From: Sphingomonas koreensis
Lineage (GTDB): Bacteria; Pseudomonadota; Alphaproteobacteria; Sphingomonadales; Sphingomonadaceae
Direction of reading: 5' to 3'
Assembly: GCA_006438735.1 (NCBI GenBank)
Contig: RCZF01000005.1
Coordinates: 62,001 to 126,000, forward strand
Length of the DNA stretch: 64,000 nucleotides
Part shown: positions 54,788-63,579 of the stretch, one piece after another
Position numbering within the stretch: the first letter of the stretch is position 1
How the letters are laid out: the number at the start of each line of letters is the position of its first letter
Translations under genes and position numbers: made by a program
The notes under the pieces: model-generated
Seen by the model: only the letters and a program-made list of their open reading frames with translations
The model's database searches: none
Told to the model about the DNA's origin: nothing

Positions 54788-56104
54788 TCAGCCTGCGGCT
54801 TTCGCATCCCGGCCATAGACGTCGGGGCGGAACGCGACGCCGGTTTTGCTGGGCATCGCGGTGATGTAGGTGAGGTAGACCGGCACCGATACCGGCAGCG
54901 GCACCGCCTGTTCGGGCTTGCCGCCGGCATTGCCGACCGGTTTCTCGAGCAGCCATTTGCCCAGCACCAGCGCCTTGTCGAGCCGGATGCAGCCATTGCT
55001 GAAATGGCGATCGTCCTTCGCCAGCAGATCGCGCTCGGGCGTGTCGTGAAGATAGATGCCGTCGTCGTTGGGGAACAGGAATTTCACCTTGCCCATCGAA
55101 TTGAACGGCCCCGGCAGCTGACGGATGCGGGGCATCTGTTCGCCCGCCGCCACCGCATGCCAATCGATCGCGCGGGCCGGCACCGGTTGGGCTGACGCGT
55201 TCCAGCCGGACAGCGCCTCCATGTGCATCATCGCCAGCGATCGGCCGCCGAGCACCTTCTTGGCGATGCTGTCGCGGGTGAGATAATCGGGCACGTTCCA
55301 ATAGGGATTGACGATCGCCCACTGGATCGATCCGACAAGCATCGGCGTTTGCGTCTTTTCGGCGCCGACCACGACCCGCATCGTGCCAACCTGCTTGCCG
55401 GCCTCGTAATACCACAGCCGCCCCGACGAAGCGTCGACGACGATATGGCGCGTCCATGCGCTCGGCAGCACGCGCGCGCGGTCCATGTTGAGCCGCAGCC
55501 GATCGCGTTCGGCGTCGGTCATGGGATGCACCATCAGACCGCGCAGCTCGACATATTCGTCGCTCATCCAGCCCATGCTCGCGACATAGTCGGCGAACGA
55601 TTTGGGAAAGGCCGCAGCGCGCAGCACGTCTTCGGGCTTGAGCTTCTTGGGCTTCAGCGTCTTGTCGGCGTAAGTGATGTCGAGATCGCCGTCCGGCCGG
55701 CGCTGGTCGCGGACATAGGCGGCGAACGCCTTCGACAGCGCGATCTCCGCCTTGGCGATGGCCTTGGCATCGCCGCTGCGCGACGTGTCGATTATCTCCT
55801 GGAGATGCTCGGGATCGTAAGAGGACGGTTTGAGCCCGTCGAATTGTGCGGTCCGCAAATAGCCTATCAGACGAGTCGCCTGCGGCCCGATCGCGCCGCC
55901 CTCGACCCATAAAGGCTGGAAGCCGCGCGTGCGATAGAATCGGCTGATCGCACCGCCAGCCTCGTCTGCGATGGCGTGGGCGATCGGCGCGGCCCGGGAT
56001 GCATCGATCGCCGCAGCGCGCACCGGCGCCGCGGCGAGGACGGCGGTTGCGGCAAAAAGGGTGGCGGCGGCGATCAGGCTGTGGGGAATGCGCGCACCCC
56101 GCAT
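54788..56104 (-). CDS. L,D-transpeptidase (YcbB/YkuD family)
   Basis: The 438-residue protein has a signal peptide (MRGARIPHSLIAAATLFAAT, cleavage after VRAAA). A YcbB-type N-terminal domain (ISRFYRTRGFQPLWVEGG) follows, then a YkuD catalytic domain (about 210-375) with the active-site block HFSNGCIRL. Such enzymes form 3-3 cross-links in peptidoglycan or attach proteins to it. The stop lies next to attR, so the island inserted just beyond its 3' end and may have replaced its terminator. Confidence 0.93.
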   Translation of the reverse strand: MRGARIPHSLIAAATLFAATAVLAAAPVRAAAIDASRAAPIAHAIADEAGGAISRFYRTRGFQPLWVEGGAIGPQATRLIGYLRTAQFDGLKPSSYDPEHLQEIIDTSRSGDAKAIAKAEIALSKAFAAYVRDQRRPDGDLDITYADKTLKPKKLKPEDVLRAAAFPKSFADYVASMGWMSDEYVELRGLMVHPMTDAERDRLRLNMDRARVLPSAWTRHIVVDASSGRLWYYEAGKQVGTMRVVVGAEKTQTPMLVGSIQWAIVNPYWNVPDYLTRDSIAKKVLGGRSLAMMHMEALSGWNASAQPVPARAIDWHAVAAGEQMPRIRQLPGPFNSMGKVKFLFPNDDGIYLHDTPERDLLAKDDRHFSNGCIRLDKALVLGKWLLEKPVGNAGGKPEQAVPLPVSVPVYLTYITAMPSKTGVAFRPDVYGRDAKAAG

Positions 56105-56121
56105 TCCCCTGGCGCGTCCGC

Positions 56122-56376
56122 TCAGCCTCGCTCTCCGGTGCTCGTCGGGGCGGGCGGCGGGGGCGGCGGCATCGGCACGGCGTTGGCGTGATACACGCCG
56201 TCTGCGGTGTAATAGCCGTCGACGATGCCGTCGCCGTTCTGATCCGCAGCGACGCTGCCGGGGACCGCGCCGGGCGGCGGCGGCGGCGGCATGGCGGCCA
56301 TGTCTTCTTCCTTATGGGCGCAGGCGGCCAGTGCCAGGCCGCCGATGCCGATCAACATGATTGATTTGACGCGCAT
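56122..56376 (-). CDS. Small lipoprotein with EF-hand-like loop
   Basis: The 84-residue product begins MRVKSIMLIGIGGLALAACA, a lipoprotein signal with lipobox LAAC. The mature part has two Pro runs around DQNGDGIVDGYY, which resembles a calcium-binding DxNxDGxxD loop. ATG 56376 fits the signal, while a longer upstream frame is not needed. It lies 17 bases upstream of the L,D-transpeptidase gene, so the two are probably cotranscribed. The function is unknown. Confidence 0.75.
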   Translation of the reverse strand: MRVKSIMLIGIGGLALAACAHKEEDMAAMPPPPPPGAVPGSVAADQNGDGIVDGYYTADGVYHANAVPMPPPPPPAPTSTGERG

Positions 56377-56569
56377 AAAGGTCACTCCCTCAGGCAAGCG
56401 GGACGATCCCGCCGGCAAAACACGCCCCCGTCGCCCGGTTGAGGCGCACATGGCTGGCGGGTCCATCCATTAAGCGACAGGGGGTGCGGCGCGCGCGGCA
56501 GGCGGCGGCGTGAGTTGCCCCGACGTAAATCCTTGCGCCAGCCCGCCTCGAGCCGCCATTACCGATCGA

Positions 56570-58438
56570 ATGAACAACCTCGCGCTCGTTCTTGCCCTGA
56601 TCGGCGTCGCCGGCATCGGCGCGCAGTGGATCGCGTGGCGCACCGGCTGGCCAGCGATCGCGCTGATGCTGATCGCCGGCGTCATCGTCGGGCCGATCGC
56701 CGGCATCGTCAATCCGGGCAGGGATTTCGGCCCGCTGCTCGAACCGATGATCTCGATCGCCGTCGCGGTGATCCTGTTCGAAGGTGGCCTCAGCCTCAAT
56801 TTCCGCGAGCTGCGTCGCACCGATGGCGCGGTGTTCCGGCTCGTCGGATTCGGTGTGCCGATCGGCTGGGCGCTCGGCGCCTGTGCCTGTTATTATATCG
56901 CCGGGCTGGTGTGGCCGGTCGCGATCCTGCTCGGCGGTATCCTGGTCGTCACCGGGCCGACGGTGGTGCTACCGCTGCTGCGCCAGATCACGCTGGCGCC
57001 GCGACCGCGCGCGATCCTCAAATGGGAAGCGATCGTCAACGATCCGCTCGGCGTGCTCTGTGCGGTCGTCACCTACGAATACCTTCGCCGCTATGAGGCC
57101 GGAGCGACTATCTTCAGCGTCTTCCTCGCGCTGCTCGGGGCGGCGCTGGTCGCGGCGTTGGTCGGCTTCGCAGTCGCGCTCGCGGTGGCTTGGCTGTTCC
57201 CGCGCGGGCACGTGCCAGAATATCTCAAGGCGCCGATGCTGCTGATCGCGGTGATCGGCACCTTCGTGCTGTCGAACCTCATCGAAAGCGAAACGGGGCT
57301 GCTCGCGGTCACGGTGATGGGCGTGGCGCTGGCCAACATGCGGCTCGCCAGCCTGCGCGATTTTCAACCGTTCAAGGAGAATATCACCGTCCTGATGGTG
57401 TCGGGCGTGTTCGTTCTGCTGTCCGCCTCGCTGAATCTCGATGTATTGCGGCAATTCGAATGGCGCTTCCTGGCGTTCATCGTCGTCCTGCTGGTCGGCG
57501 TGCGGCCGGCGACGGTGCTGCTCAGCCTCGCCTTCTCACGTATTCCGTGGCGCGAGCGGCTGTTCGTCGCGTGGATCGCGCCGCGCGGCATCGTCGCGGT
57601 GGCGATCACCGGAATCTTCGCGCTGCGGCTCGGCGCGCTGGGCTATAACGACGGCGGCACGCTGGTGGCGATCTCGTTCGCCATCGCCGCGGGAACGATC
57701 GTCGCGCACGGCTTCACCGCGCGGACGCTCGCGACAAGGCTGGGCCTTACCGGCGGCGCACCGCGCGACGTGTTGATCGTCGGCGCGACGCGGTGGAGCC
57801 TGTCGCTCGCGCAGCAATTGGGTGAGCTCGACGCGCCGGTGATGATCGCCGACACGAGCTGGCACCGGCTGGCGGCGGCGCGGCAGCGCGGCGTGCCGAC
57901 CTTCCACGGCGAGATCCTTGCCGAAGCGACCGAGGACCATGTCGATTTCGCGCGCTTCCAGGCGCTCGTCGCGACGTCGGAGAATGAAGCGTATAACGCG
58001 CTCGTCTGCAACGAATTCGCCCCCGAGTTCGGCCGCGACGCGGTCTATCAACTGGGCGGCGCTTCGCATGACGATCCGCACGCGTTGCCGATCACGCTGC
58101 GTGGCCGATCGCTGTTCGAAACGGGCATCGGGCTCGAGGATCTGACCGCGCGCGAAGCGGCCGGCTGGAGCTTTCGCCGCACCAGGATCAGCGAAAAGTT
58201 CGATTTCGACGCGCTGAAGGCGTTGCTGCCCGGCGGCGCCGATCTGTTGCTGCTGGTGCAGAAATCGGGCGCGATCAAATTCTTCACCCACGCTTCGCGG
58301 CCGACGCCCGACGTGGGGGATGTGGTGCTGTCCTACAGCCCGCCCGACATCGCCAAGGCGGTTGCGCGGCAGGAACGGCGGCAGACGAAAACGAGCGCGA
58401 CATTGGGCGCCGAGGGAAAGGGGAGCGGTAATGAGTGA
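56570..58438 (+). CDS. CPA1-type cation/proton antiporter with TrkA-N domain
   Basis: The 622-residue protein has twelve or so transmembrane segments over residues 1-400. They include ILFEGGLSLNFRELRR and WEAIVNDPLGVL with the conserved ND pair. A cytoplasmic TrkA-N-like Rossmann domain (VLIVGATRWSLSLAQQLGE) makes up the C-terminal part. It probably exchanges Na+ or K+ for H+ with nucleotide control. ATG 56570 gives the standard N-terminus, and a longer frame is less likely. It overlaps the OmpA-like gene by eight bases. Confidence 0.9.
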   Translation: MNNLALVLALIGVAGIGAQWIAWRTGWPAIALMLIAGVIVGPIAGIVNPGRDFGPLLEPMISIAVAVILFEGGLSLNFRELRRTDGAVFRLVGFGVPIGWALGACACYYIAGLVWPVAILLGGILVVTGPTVVLPLLRQITLAPRPRAILKWEAIVNDPLGVLCAVVTYEYLRRYEAGATIFSVFLALLGAALVAALVGFAVALAVAWLFPRGHVPEYLKAPMLLIAVIGTFVLSNLIESETGLLAVTVMGVALANMRLASLRDFQPFKENITVLMVSGVFVLLSASLNLDVLRQFEWRFLAFIVVLLVGVRPATVLLSLAFSRIPWRERLFVAWIAPRGIVAVAITGIFALRLGALGYNDGGTLVAISFAIAAGTIVAHGFTARTLATRLGLTGGAPRDVLIVGATRWSLSLAQQLGELDAPVMIADTSWHRLAAARQRGVPTFHGEILAEATEDHVDFARFQALVATSENEAYNALVCNEFAPEFGRDAVYQLGGASHDDPHALPITLRGRSLFETGIGLEDLTAREAAGWSFRRTRISEKFDFDALKALLPGGADLLLLVQKSGAIKFFTHASRPTPDVGDVVLSYSPPDIAKAVARQERRQTKTSATLGAEGKGSGNE

Positions 58439-59087
58439 AGCGAGGATCGGCGCGACCGTCATCGGCAGCGCGATCGCGTTGCTGGCGCTTGGCGGGTGTC
58501 AGCAACACGGCGCGCAGCACCGGCAGGACAATCGGTCGATCGTCGCGCCCGCGCCCACGCCGAGCGCGACGCCGGCGGCCAAGCCGTCGCCGCGATCGAT
58601 CATGCAGCCGTCGGTCGAGCCGGCGATCGATCCGCCACCGCTCCAGCCGCTCGACGTCACGATCGGTTTCCCAGATGGCGGCGCGAAACTCGACGCGGCG
58701 GCGACTGCCGCGCTGGATCAGCTGCTGGCGCGTCCGGAAACGAGCAGCGGCGGGCCGATCACGCTGCGCGGCAACACCGATTCACGTGGGAACGACGCCG
58801 ACAACAAACGCGCGTCGAAGCACCGCGCGCAGGCGGTGGCGGATTATCTGATCGAAAAGGGCGTGGACAAAGCGCGGCTGACGATCGTGGCGCTCGGCGA
58901 GGATCGGCCGATCGCGCCCAACGCCAATCTCGACGGCAGCGACAATGAGGAAGGACGGCGCAAGAATCGCCGCGTCGATATCACGGTGACGCCAGCGCTC
59001 CAGGCCGAGCAGGCGGACGCGCCGGCCGACGATCTGCCGGTCGAGAACGGGGCGGCCCCGGCCGACAACGCGGTGCTGGCGCGCTGA
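58431..59087 (+). CDS. OmpA-family lipoprotein
   Basis: The 218-residue protein starts with a lipoprotein signal, MSEARIGATVIGSAIALLAL followed by the lipobox GGC (Cys about 23). It then has a Pro-rich linker and an OmpA-like peptidoglycan-binding domain: DVTIGFPDGGAKLDAAATAA, LRGNTDSRGNDADNKRAS, then GEDRPIAPNANLDG and NRRVDITV. It would anchor the outer membrane to the wall. The ATG overlaps the end of the antiporter gene. Confidence 0.9.
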   Translation: MSEARIGATVIGSAIALLALGGCQQHGAQHRQDNRSIVAPAPTPSATPAAKPSPRSIMQPSVEPAIDPPPLQPLDVTIGFPDGGAKLDAAATAALDQLLARPETSSGGPITLRGNTDSRGNDADNKRASKHRAQAVADYLIEKGVDKARLTIVALGEDRPIAPNANLDGSDNEEGRRKNRRVDITVTPALQAEQADAPADDLPVENGAAPADNAVLAR

Positions 59088-59112
59088 TCGAGGGGGCCGC
59101 CTGATCGATCAA

Positions 59113-59268
59113 TCAGTGATGATCGCCGTCATGGTCATGGTCGTGATCATGGTCATGATCGTGATGGCCGTGATGATCGCCCCAGCGGCCGGGATGATCG
59201 CGGCAAGCGCCGAGCGATAGGCCGGTGACGAGCAGGCTCGCGGCGAGGATGGCTTTTCGGATATGCAT
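59113..59268 (-). CDS. 51-residue His/Asp-rich lipoprotein, likely metal-binding
   Basis: The frame encodes MHIRKAILAASLLVTGLSLG and then AC, a lipoprotein signal with lipobox LGAC (Cys22). The 29-residue mature part is made of CRDHPGRWGDHHGHHDH followed by alternating Asp and His. Twelve of those 29 are His. Such His/Asp tracts bind zinc, nickel or copper in other proteins; this is inferred here. AAAGGAGAG stands eight bases before the ATG. It may be transcribed from a GGAAC..GTT promoter. Confidence 0.75.
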   Translation of the reverse strand: MHIRKAILAASLLVTGLSLGACRDHPGRWGDHHGHHDHDHDHDHDHDGDHH

Positions 59269-59300
59269 TGGCTCACTCTCCTTTGTCGGAACCGCGATTA

Positions 59301-59326
59301 AACCGCCGGTTGACCTTTACAGTTCC
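59301..59326 (-). promoter_or_regulatory. Candidate EcfG-type promoter for the His-rich lipoprotein
   Basis: On the - strand GGAAC (59326-59322) is followed after 18 bases by GTT (59303-59301), close to the EcfG consensus but with one base more spacing to GTT than the nepR site. It is about 33 bases upstream of the lipoprotein ATG and lies inside the end of the UVR-motif gene. Confidence 0.4.
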
Positions 59327-59619
59327 TGTATCGGCTTGCGGCGCCCGCGCGGTGTGCCGCGCCCGCGCGTCATCGGATCGGGCTTGGCGGGTTTTGTCCA
59401 GCCGTCTGGCGGCGTCATGCGCTGCTGGCTGGTGCCGAGCCCCATCGCGCCGGGTTGCTGACGAAGCAGATCGCCGGCCTCCACCGCGGCGATCGCCTCG
59501 GCACCGGCGCCCTGACGCAGCAACGCTATCCGATCGCGTAGCCGGCGCGCCTCCTCGAAATCGAGCGCGGCGGCGGCGGCATCCATCCGCGCCTGAAGAT
59601 CGGCAATATCGTTGTTCAT
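59317..59619 (-). CDS. UvrB/UvrC motif protein
   Basis: The 100-residue protein starts MNNDIADLQARMDAAAAALD followed by FEEARRLRDRIALL, a UVR helical hairpin like that in UvrB, UvrC and several regulators. The C-terminal half is basic and Pro-rich. The longer open frame reaches back through the tRNA-Gly gene; ATG 59619 is clearly better. The partner is unknown, so a repair role is not certain. Confidence 0.8.
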   Translation of the reverse strand: MNNDIADLQARMDAAAAALDFEEARRLRDRIALLRQGAGAEAIAAVEAGDLLRQQPGAMGLGTSQQRMTPPDGWTKPAKPDPMTRGRGTPRGRRKPIQEL

Positions 59620-59664
59620 AGACGCGAACAACGCGCAGCGGTCGGTTGAGATGCGTCGGGGGGA

Positions 59665-59738
59665 TGGAGCGGGTAGCGGGAATCGAACCCGCGTATTCAG
59701 CTTGGAAGGCTGCTGCACTACCATTGTGCTATACCCGC
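59665..59738 (-). tRNA. tRNA-Gly (TCC anticodon)
   Basis: On the - strand the acceptor stem GCGGGTA pairs with TACCCGC. The anticodon loop reads CCTTCCAAG with anticodon TCC, the T arm contains GGTTCGATTCC, and CCA is encoded. Confidence 0.96.
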
Positions 59739-59822
59739 GTGCCGGCGAGCGAGGTAGCGCGGGCCGCGGGCCGGCGCAAGATGGACGAACAGGCTTCACG
59801 GCTTGCTTACCATTGCCGGCCT

Positions 59823-61154
59823 ATGGCGAGGCCGATGTTCTACGATCGCACCCTCGCCAGACAGGCGCGCGCCGCCGATCCTCGACCAGCGTCCGCAGTC
59901 AGCCACGGCGCCGGGATCGCTGGCATGGCGGGGCTGCTCATCTGGACCGCGGTTGCGCTGTGGTATGGCATGGACGGGCCGTATTCGGCGCTGGTCAACG
60001 TGCTCGCCTGCGCCGTGCCGATGGTCGGCTGGTCGCTCGTCATCGACAAGGTCCACCGCAACGCCTCGACCGGGATCGACTGGTCGCTGCGCCGGCCGTG
60101 GCGCGAGAGCCTCGACGTCAGCTTCGCCAAGCTCGCCGGGCTGTGGGCGACCTGGGCGCTGATCGGCGTCGCCTACGGCACGATTCGCGACTATTGGGAC
60201 GGGCCGTTCCTGTTTTCGATGTGGTGCTTCGGCTATGCCGCGCCGGCGCTGTTCGTGCTGTCGGTTCCCTATGTGATCTGGCTCGACCGGCGGCTGATCG
60301 AGCCTAAGGACGGCGCCTGGGCGCTCGGCACCTGGCTGATGGGCGTGGCCAAACCGCCGCCCGAACAGATTTACGCGCATCTGCGAAGCTGGACGGTCAA
60401 GGGCTTCTTCCTCGTCTTCATGCTGGCGATCGTGCCGCCCAATTTCCAGAACGTACTCGATACGCCGTTCGCCTGGGGCGATCCGGTGGTGCTGGCGACG
60501 TGGCTGATCAGCTTCATGTTCATGGTCGATGTCGCCTTCGCCACGGTCGGCTACCTGTTGACGATGCGGCCGTTCGATTCGCACATCCGGTCGGCCAATC
60601 CGTTCGCCGCGGCGTGGATGGCGGCGCTGATCTGCTATCCGCCGTTCATCATGATGGATGAGGGCGGGCCGCTCGATTATCGGCTGGGGACGCAGGATTG
60701 GAACGTGTGGTTCGCCGCGCATCCCGCGCTGCTGTGGGCGGTCGGGATCGCGCTGATCGTGCTGACCGGGCTGTATGCCTGGGCGACGGTGGCGTTCGGG
60801 TTGCGCTTCTCCAATCTCACCAATCGCGGTATCCTGACGCATGGGCCCTACGCGCTGTCGCGGCATCCGGCCTATCTCGCCAAGAACCTGTTCTGGTGGC
60901 TGTCGTCGGTGCCGATCCTGACGACCGGATCGATCGTCGACGCGGCGCGCGCGACGATCCTGCTGGCGGTGGTCAGCGGCGTCTATTACTGGCGCGCCAG
61001 GACCGAGGAGCGGCATTTGAAGCTCGATCCCGATTATGTGGCCTATTGGGAGTGGATGGAGCGCAACGGCCCGGTGCCGCGGTTCTTCAGATGGGTTTTC
61101 GGGCGGTCGCAGCGAGACGTGGCGGTTGAGCCGGTCCCGGTCGAGGCGATCTGA
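59823..61154 (+). CDS. Isoprenylcysteine methyltransferase-like membrane protein
   Basis: The 443-residue protein has about ten transmembrane segments and an ICMT/PEMT-type C-terminal block: THGPYALSRHPAYLAKN, then the ERHLKLDPDYVAYWE motif. In bacteria, such proteins methylate small or lipid substrates with SAM, but the substrate of this group is unknown. ATG 59823 is chosen; ATG 59781 would add 14 residues. It converges with gshA, and a palindromic repeat lies between the two. Confidence 0.82.
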   Translation: MARPMFYDRTLARQARAADPRPASAVSHGAGIAGMAGLLIWTAVALWYGMDGPYSALVNVLACAVPMVGWSLVIDKVHRNASTGIDWSLRRPWRESLDVSFAKLAGLWATWALIGVAYGTIRDYWDGPFLFSMWCFGYAAPALFVLSVPYVIWLDRRLIEPKDGAWALGTWLMGVAKPPPEQIYAHLRSWTVKGFFLVFMLAIVPPNFQNVLDTPFAWGDPVVLATWLISFMFMVDVAFATVGYLLTMRPFDSHIRSANPFAAAWMAALICYPPFIMMDEGGPLDYRLGTQDWNVWFAAHPALLWAVGIALIVLTGLYAWATVAFGLRFSNLTNRGILTHGPYALSRHPAYLAKNLFWWLSSVPILTTGSIVDAARATILLAVVSGVYYWRARTEERHLKLDPDYVAYWEWMERNGPVPRFFRWVFGRSQRDVAVEPVPVEAI

Positions 61155-61160
61155 CTTCTT

Positions 61161-61261
61161 CCGTCACCCCGGATCTTTTCCGGAGGCCACTGAGCCGCTC
61201 ATTCGATGCCGTCGGCATGTGCTGCCCGGTGGATGCCGGAACAAGTCCGGCATGACGACGG
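61161..61261. repeat. Palindromic repeat between the convergent ICMT-like gene and gshA
   Basis: The ends CCGTCACCCCGGA and TCCGGCATGACGACGG are imperfect inverted copies, with further pairing (TTCCGG / CCGGAA) inside. It begins seven bases after one stop and ends three bases before the other, filling almost the whole gap. Confidence 0.75.
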
Positions 61262-61263
61262 AA

Positions 61264-62637
61264 TTAGAACTTCGTCTCTTCGTAGATTTTGCAGACGTTG
61301 CCGTCCCACGCGCCATTGTAGCGATCGAGTAGCGCCTGCGCGGGGACTTTTCCGGTGCGGACGATCTCGCGCAGAGGATCGAGGAAGCCGCTTTCGTTGT
61401 CGCCTGACGAATTGAGCCGGGCGCGCGCCGACAATCCAGCGCCCGCTATGTCGAGCACCTCAGTTGCAATATCGCGCAGCTTGCCGCTGCCCGGGATCGG
61501 CGCGTCGAGCGCGAGCTTTGGCACCGCGTCGCGTAGCGCCTCGCGCTCGTCCATCGTCCAATGCTTGACCACATCCCACGCCGCATCGAGCGCGGCATCG
61601 TCGTAAAGCAGCCCGACCCACAGCGCCGGTAGCGCGCAGATGCGGCCCCACGGGCCGCCGTCGGCGCCGCGCATTTCTAGAAAGGTCTTGAGCCGCACTT
61701 CGGGGAAGGCGGTCGACAGGTGGTCGTTCCAGTCGTCGAGCGTCGGCTTTTCGCCGGGCAAGACCGATAATTCGCCCTTCAGGAAATCGCGGAACGACAG
61801 GCCGGCAGCGTCGATATATTTGCCGTCGCGATAAACGAAGTACATCGGCACATCGAGCGCATAGTCGGCGTAGCGCTCATAACCGAAGCCGTCTTCGAAA
61901 ACGAATGGCAGCATGCCGGTGCGATGCGGATCGGTGTCCGACCAGATGTGGCTGCGGAACGAGAGAAAGCCGTTGGGCTTCTTTTCGGTGAACGGCGAAT
62001 TGGCGAACAGCGCGGTCGCCAGCGGCTGCAGCGCGAGACCGACGCGGAACTTCTTCACCATATCGGCTTCGGACTGATAGTCGAGATTAACCTGGATGGT
62101 GCAAGTTCGCAGCATCATGTCGAGCCCGAGACTGCCAACACGCGGCATATGGTTCAGCATGATCGCGTAGCGGCCCTTTGGCATCAGCGGCAGATCGGCA
62201 CGCGTCTTGTCCGGCCACATGCCGAGCCCGAGGAAGCCGAGCCCGAGCTTGTCGCCCACTGCCTTGACTTGTTCGAGGTGGCGGGCAGCTTCGGCGCAGG
62301 TTTCGTGGAGGCTGTCGAGCGGCGCGCCCGAAAGCTCGAATTGGCCGGCCGGTTCGAGGCTGATCGCGCCATCGGGCCCGGTCATCGCGATGACGTTGCC
62401 ATTCTCTTCGACAGGCGTCCAGCCGAACTCGGTGAGGCCCATCAACAGGTCTCGGATACCGCCGGGCTCATCGTAAGAAGGGGCGTGATAATCGCGCGTC
62501 GAATAGACGAATTTCTCGTGCTCGGTGCCGATCCGCCAGCGGTCCTTGGGCTTTTCTCCACGCGCGAAGCTCTGGATGAGGTGCGACCGGTCAGTGATGA
62601 CCGCTGCGTGGGTGTCCGTAACGGTCTTCGTCGTCAT
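61264..62637 (-). CDS. gshA: Glutamate-cysteine ligase
   Basis: This enzyme makes gamma-glutamylcysteine, the first step to glutathione. The 457-residue protein belongs to the plant/alphaproteobacterial type, with RWRIGTEHEKFVY near the start, ISLEPAGQFELSGAPLDSLH, MLRTCTIQVNLDY, and the late TFLEMRGADGGPW block. The length is normal. The palindromic repeat 61 bases upstream separates it from rsmE on the same strand. Confidence 0.95.
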   Translation of the reverse strand: MTTKTVTDTHAAVITDRSHLIQSFARGEKPKDRWRIGTEHEKFVYSTRDYHAPSYDEPGGIRDLLMGLTEFGWTPVEENGNVIAMTGPDGAISLEPAGQFELSGAPLDSLHETCAEAARHLEQVKAVGDKLGLGFLGLGMWPDKTRADLPLMPKGRYAIMLNHMPRVGSLGLDMMLRTCTIQVNLDYQSEADMVKKFRVGLALQPLATALFANSPFTEKKPNGFLSFRSHIWSDTDPHRTGMLPFVFEDGFGYERYADYALDVPMYFVYRDGKYIDAAGLSFRDFLKGELSVLPGEKPTLDDWNDHLSTAFPEVRLKTFLEMRGADGGPWGRICALPALWVGLLYDDAALDAAWDVVKHWTMDEREALRDAVPKLALDAPIPGSGKLRDIATEVLDIAGAGLSARARLNSSGDNESGFLDPLREIVRTGKVPAQALLDRYNGAWDGNVCKIYEETKF

Positions 62638-62697
62638 GGGCGCGCATGTAGGGCGGATGAATGAAGGGCGCTAGGGGCGAACGACCGATATCCACGC

Positions 62698-62804
62698 CGT
62701 CATCCCCGCGAAAGCGGGGACCCATCTCGTTAGGGCGCCGCGACCACGACCGCTGCGTATGCTGAGCGCTGTCGAGATGGGTCCCCGCTTTCGCGGGGAT
62801 GACG
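62698..62804. repeat. Perfect 32-base inverted repeat between rsmE and gshA
   Basis: Arms 62698-62729 and 62773-62804 are exact inverted copies of 32 bases, each holding an inner CCCCGC-GAAA-GCGGGG hairpin, around a 43-base loop. It begins three bases after the rsmE stop. Confidence 0.95.
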
Positions 62805-62807
62805 AGA

Positions 62808-63548
62808 CTACCAATCGCCCGCCGCCGCCATCCACACCGAAACCGCCGCCGCCGCCGCGGTGTCGGCGCGCAGGATGCGCGGGCCGAGGGTGATGCCGAT
62901 CGCTTGTGGCAAGGCGCGGATCGCGGCGCGCTCGGCGTCGTCGAAGCCGCCCTCTGGGCCGATCAGGATTGCCGCCGGGCCGGGGTGGGTGCGCATCGCT
63001 TCCAGCGCGGGCGCGCCCCCCGTCTCGTCGGCGAAGAACAGCTTGCGGGTCTGGGGCCAAGCGGCAAGCAGCGCTGGCAGCTTCACCGTCTCCGCGAGCG
63101 CGGGCAGCGCGGTTCGGCCGCATTGCTCGGCGGCCTCGATCATGTGCGCGCGCAGCCGATCGGCCTTGGGCTTGTCGACCACCGCGCGGCGGGTGATGAC
63201 CGGCACCAGCCGCGCAACGCCGAGCTCGCACGCCTTCTCCGCCATCCAATCGACCCGCCCTTTCTTCAGCGGCGCGGCGCACAGCCACAGATCGGGCACG
63301 GGTTCGCGCGCGCGTAGCCGATCGGTCACGTCGAGGATCAGGTCGCGCTTGCCCACGCTGGCGGCGATGGCGAGCCATTCGCCGGTCCGGTCGTCGAACA
63401 GTTTGACAGGATCGCCGATCTTCAGCCGCATCACCGCGATCAGATAATGCGCGGGCGGACCATCGATGCCGATCGAGCCGGGCGCCAGCTCGGTATCGAT
63501 GAACAGGCGCGGCGTCGATTGCGGCGGCCAGGCGGGGGTGGCGGGCAT
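62808..63548 (-). CDS. rsmE: 16S rRNA m3U1498 methyltransferase RsmE
   Basis: RsmE methylates N3 of U1498 in 16S rRNA. The 246-residue SPOUT protein has the PUA-like N-terminal domain with HYLIAVMRLKIGDPV, the LKKGRVDWMAEKACELG block, the knot motif ILIGPEGGFDDAE, and the LGPRILRADTAAAAA end. ATG 63548 is chosen; the open frame upstream adds residues without family similarity. The stop is followed by a perfect palindrome. Confidence 0.95.
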   Translation of the reverse strand: MPATPAWPPQSTPRLFIDTELAPGSIGIDGPPAHYLIAVMRLKIGDPVKLFDDRTGEWLAIAASVGKRDLILDVTDRLRAREPVPDLWLCAAPLKKGRVDWMAEKACELGVARLVPVITRRAVVDKPKADRLRAHMIEAAEQCGRTALPALAETVKLPALLAAWPQTRKLFFADETGGAPALEAMRTHPGPAAILIGPEGGFDDAERAAIRALPQAIGITLGPRILRADTAAAAAVSVWMAAAGDW

Positions 63549-63579
63549 GGCGCTGCTGTAGCGTGGACGCGTCGGCTTG

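Noticed and set aside
59101..59220. The ATGGTCATGGTC-like run as a simple DNA repeat.
   Set aside because: On the - strand it is the coding sequence of a His/Asp tract behind a lipobox and ribosome-binding site.
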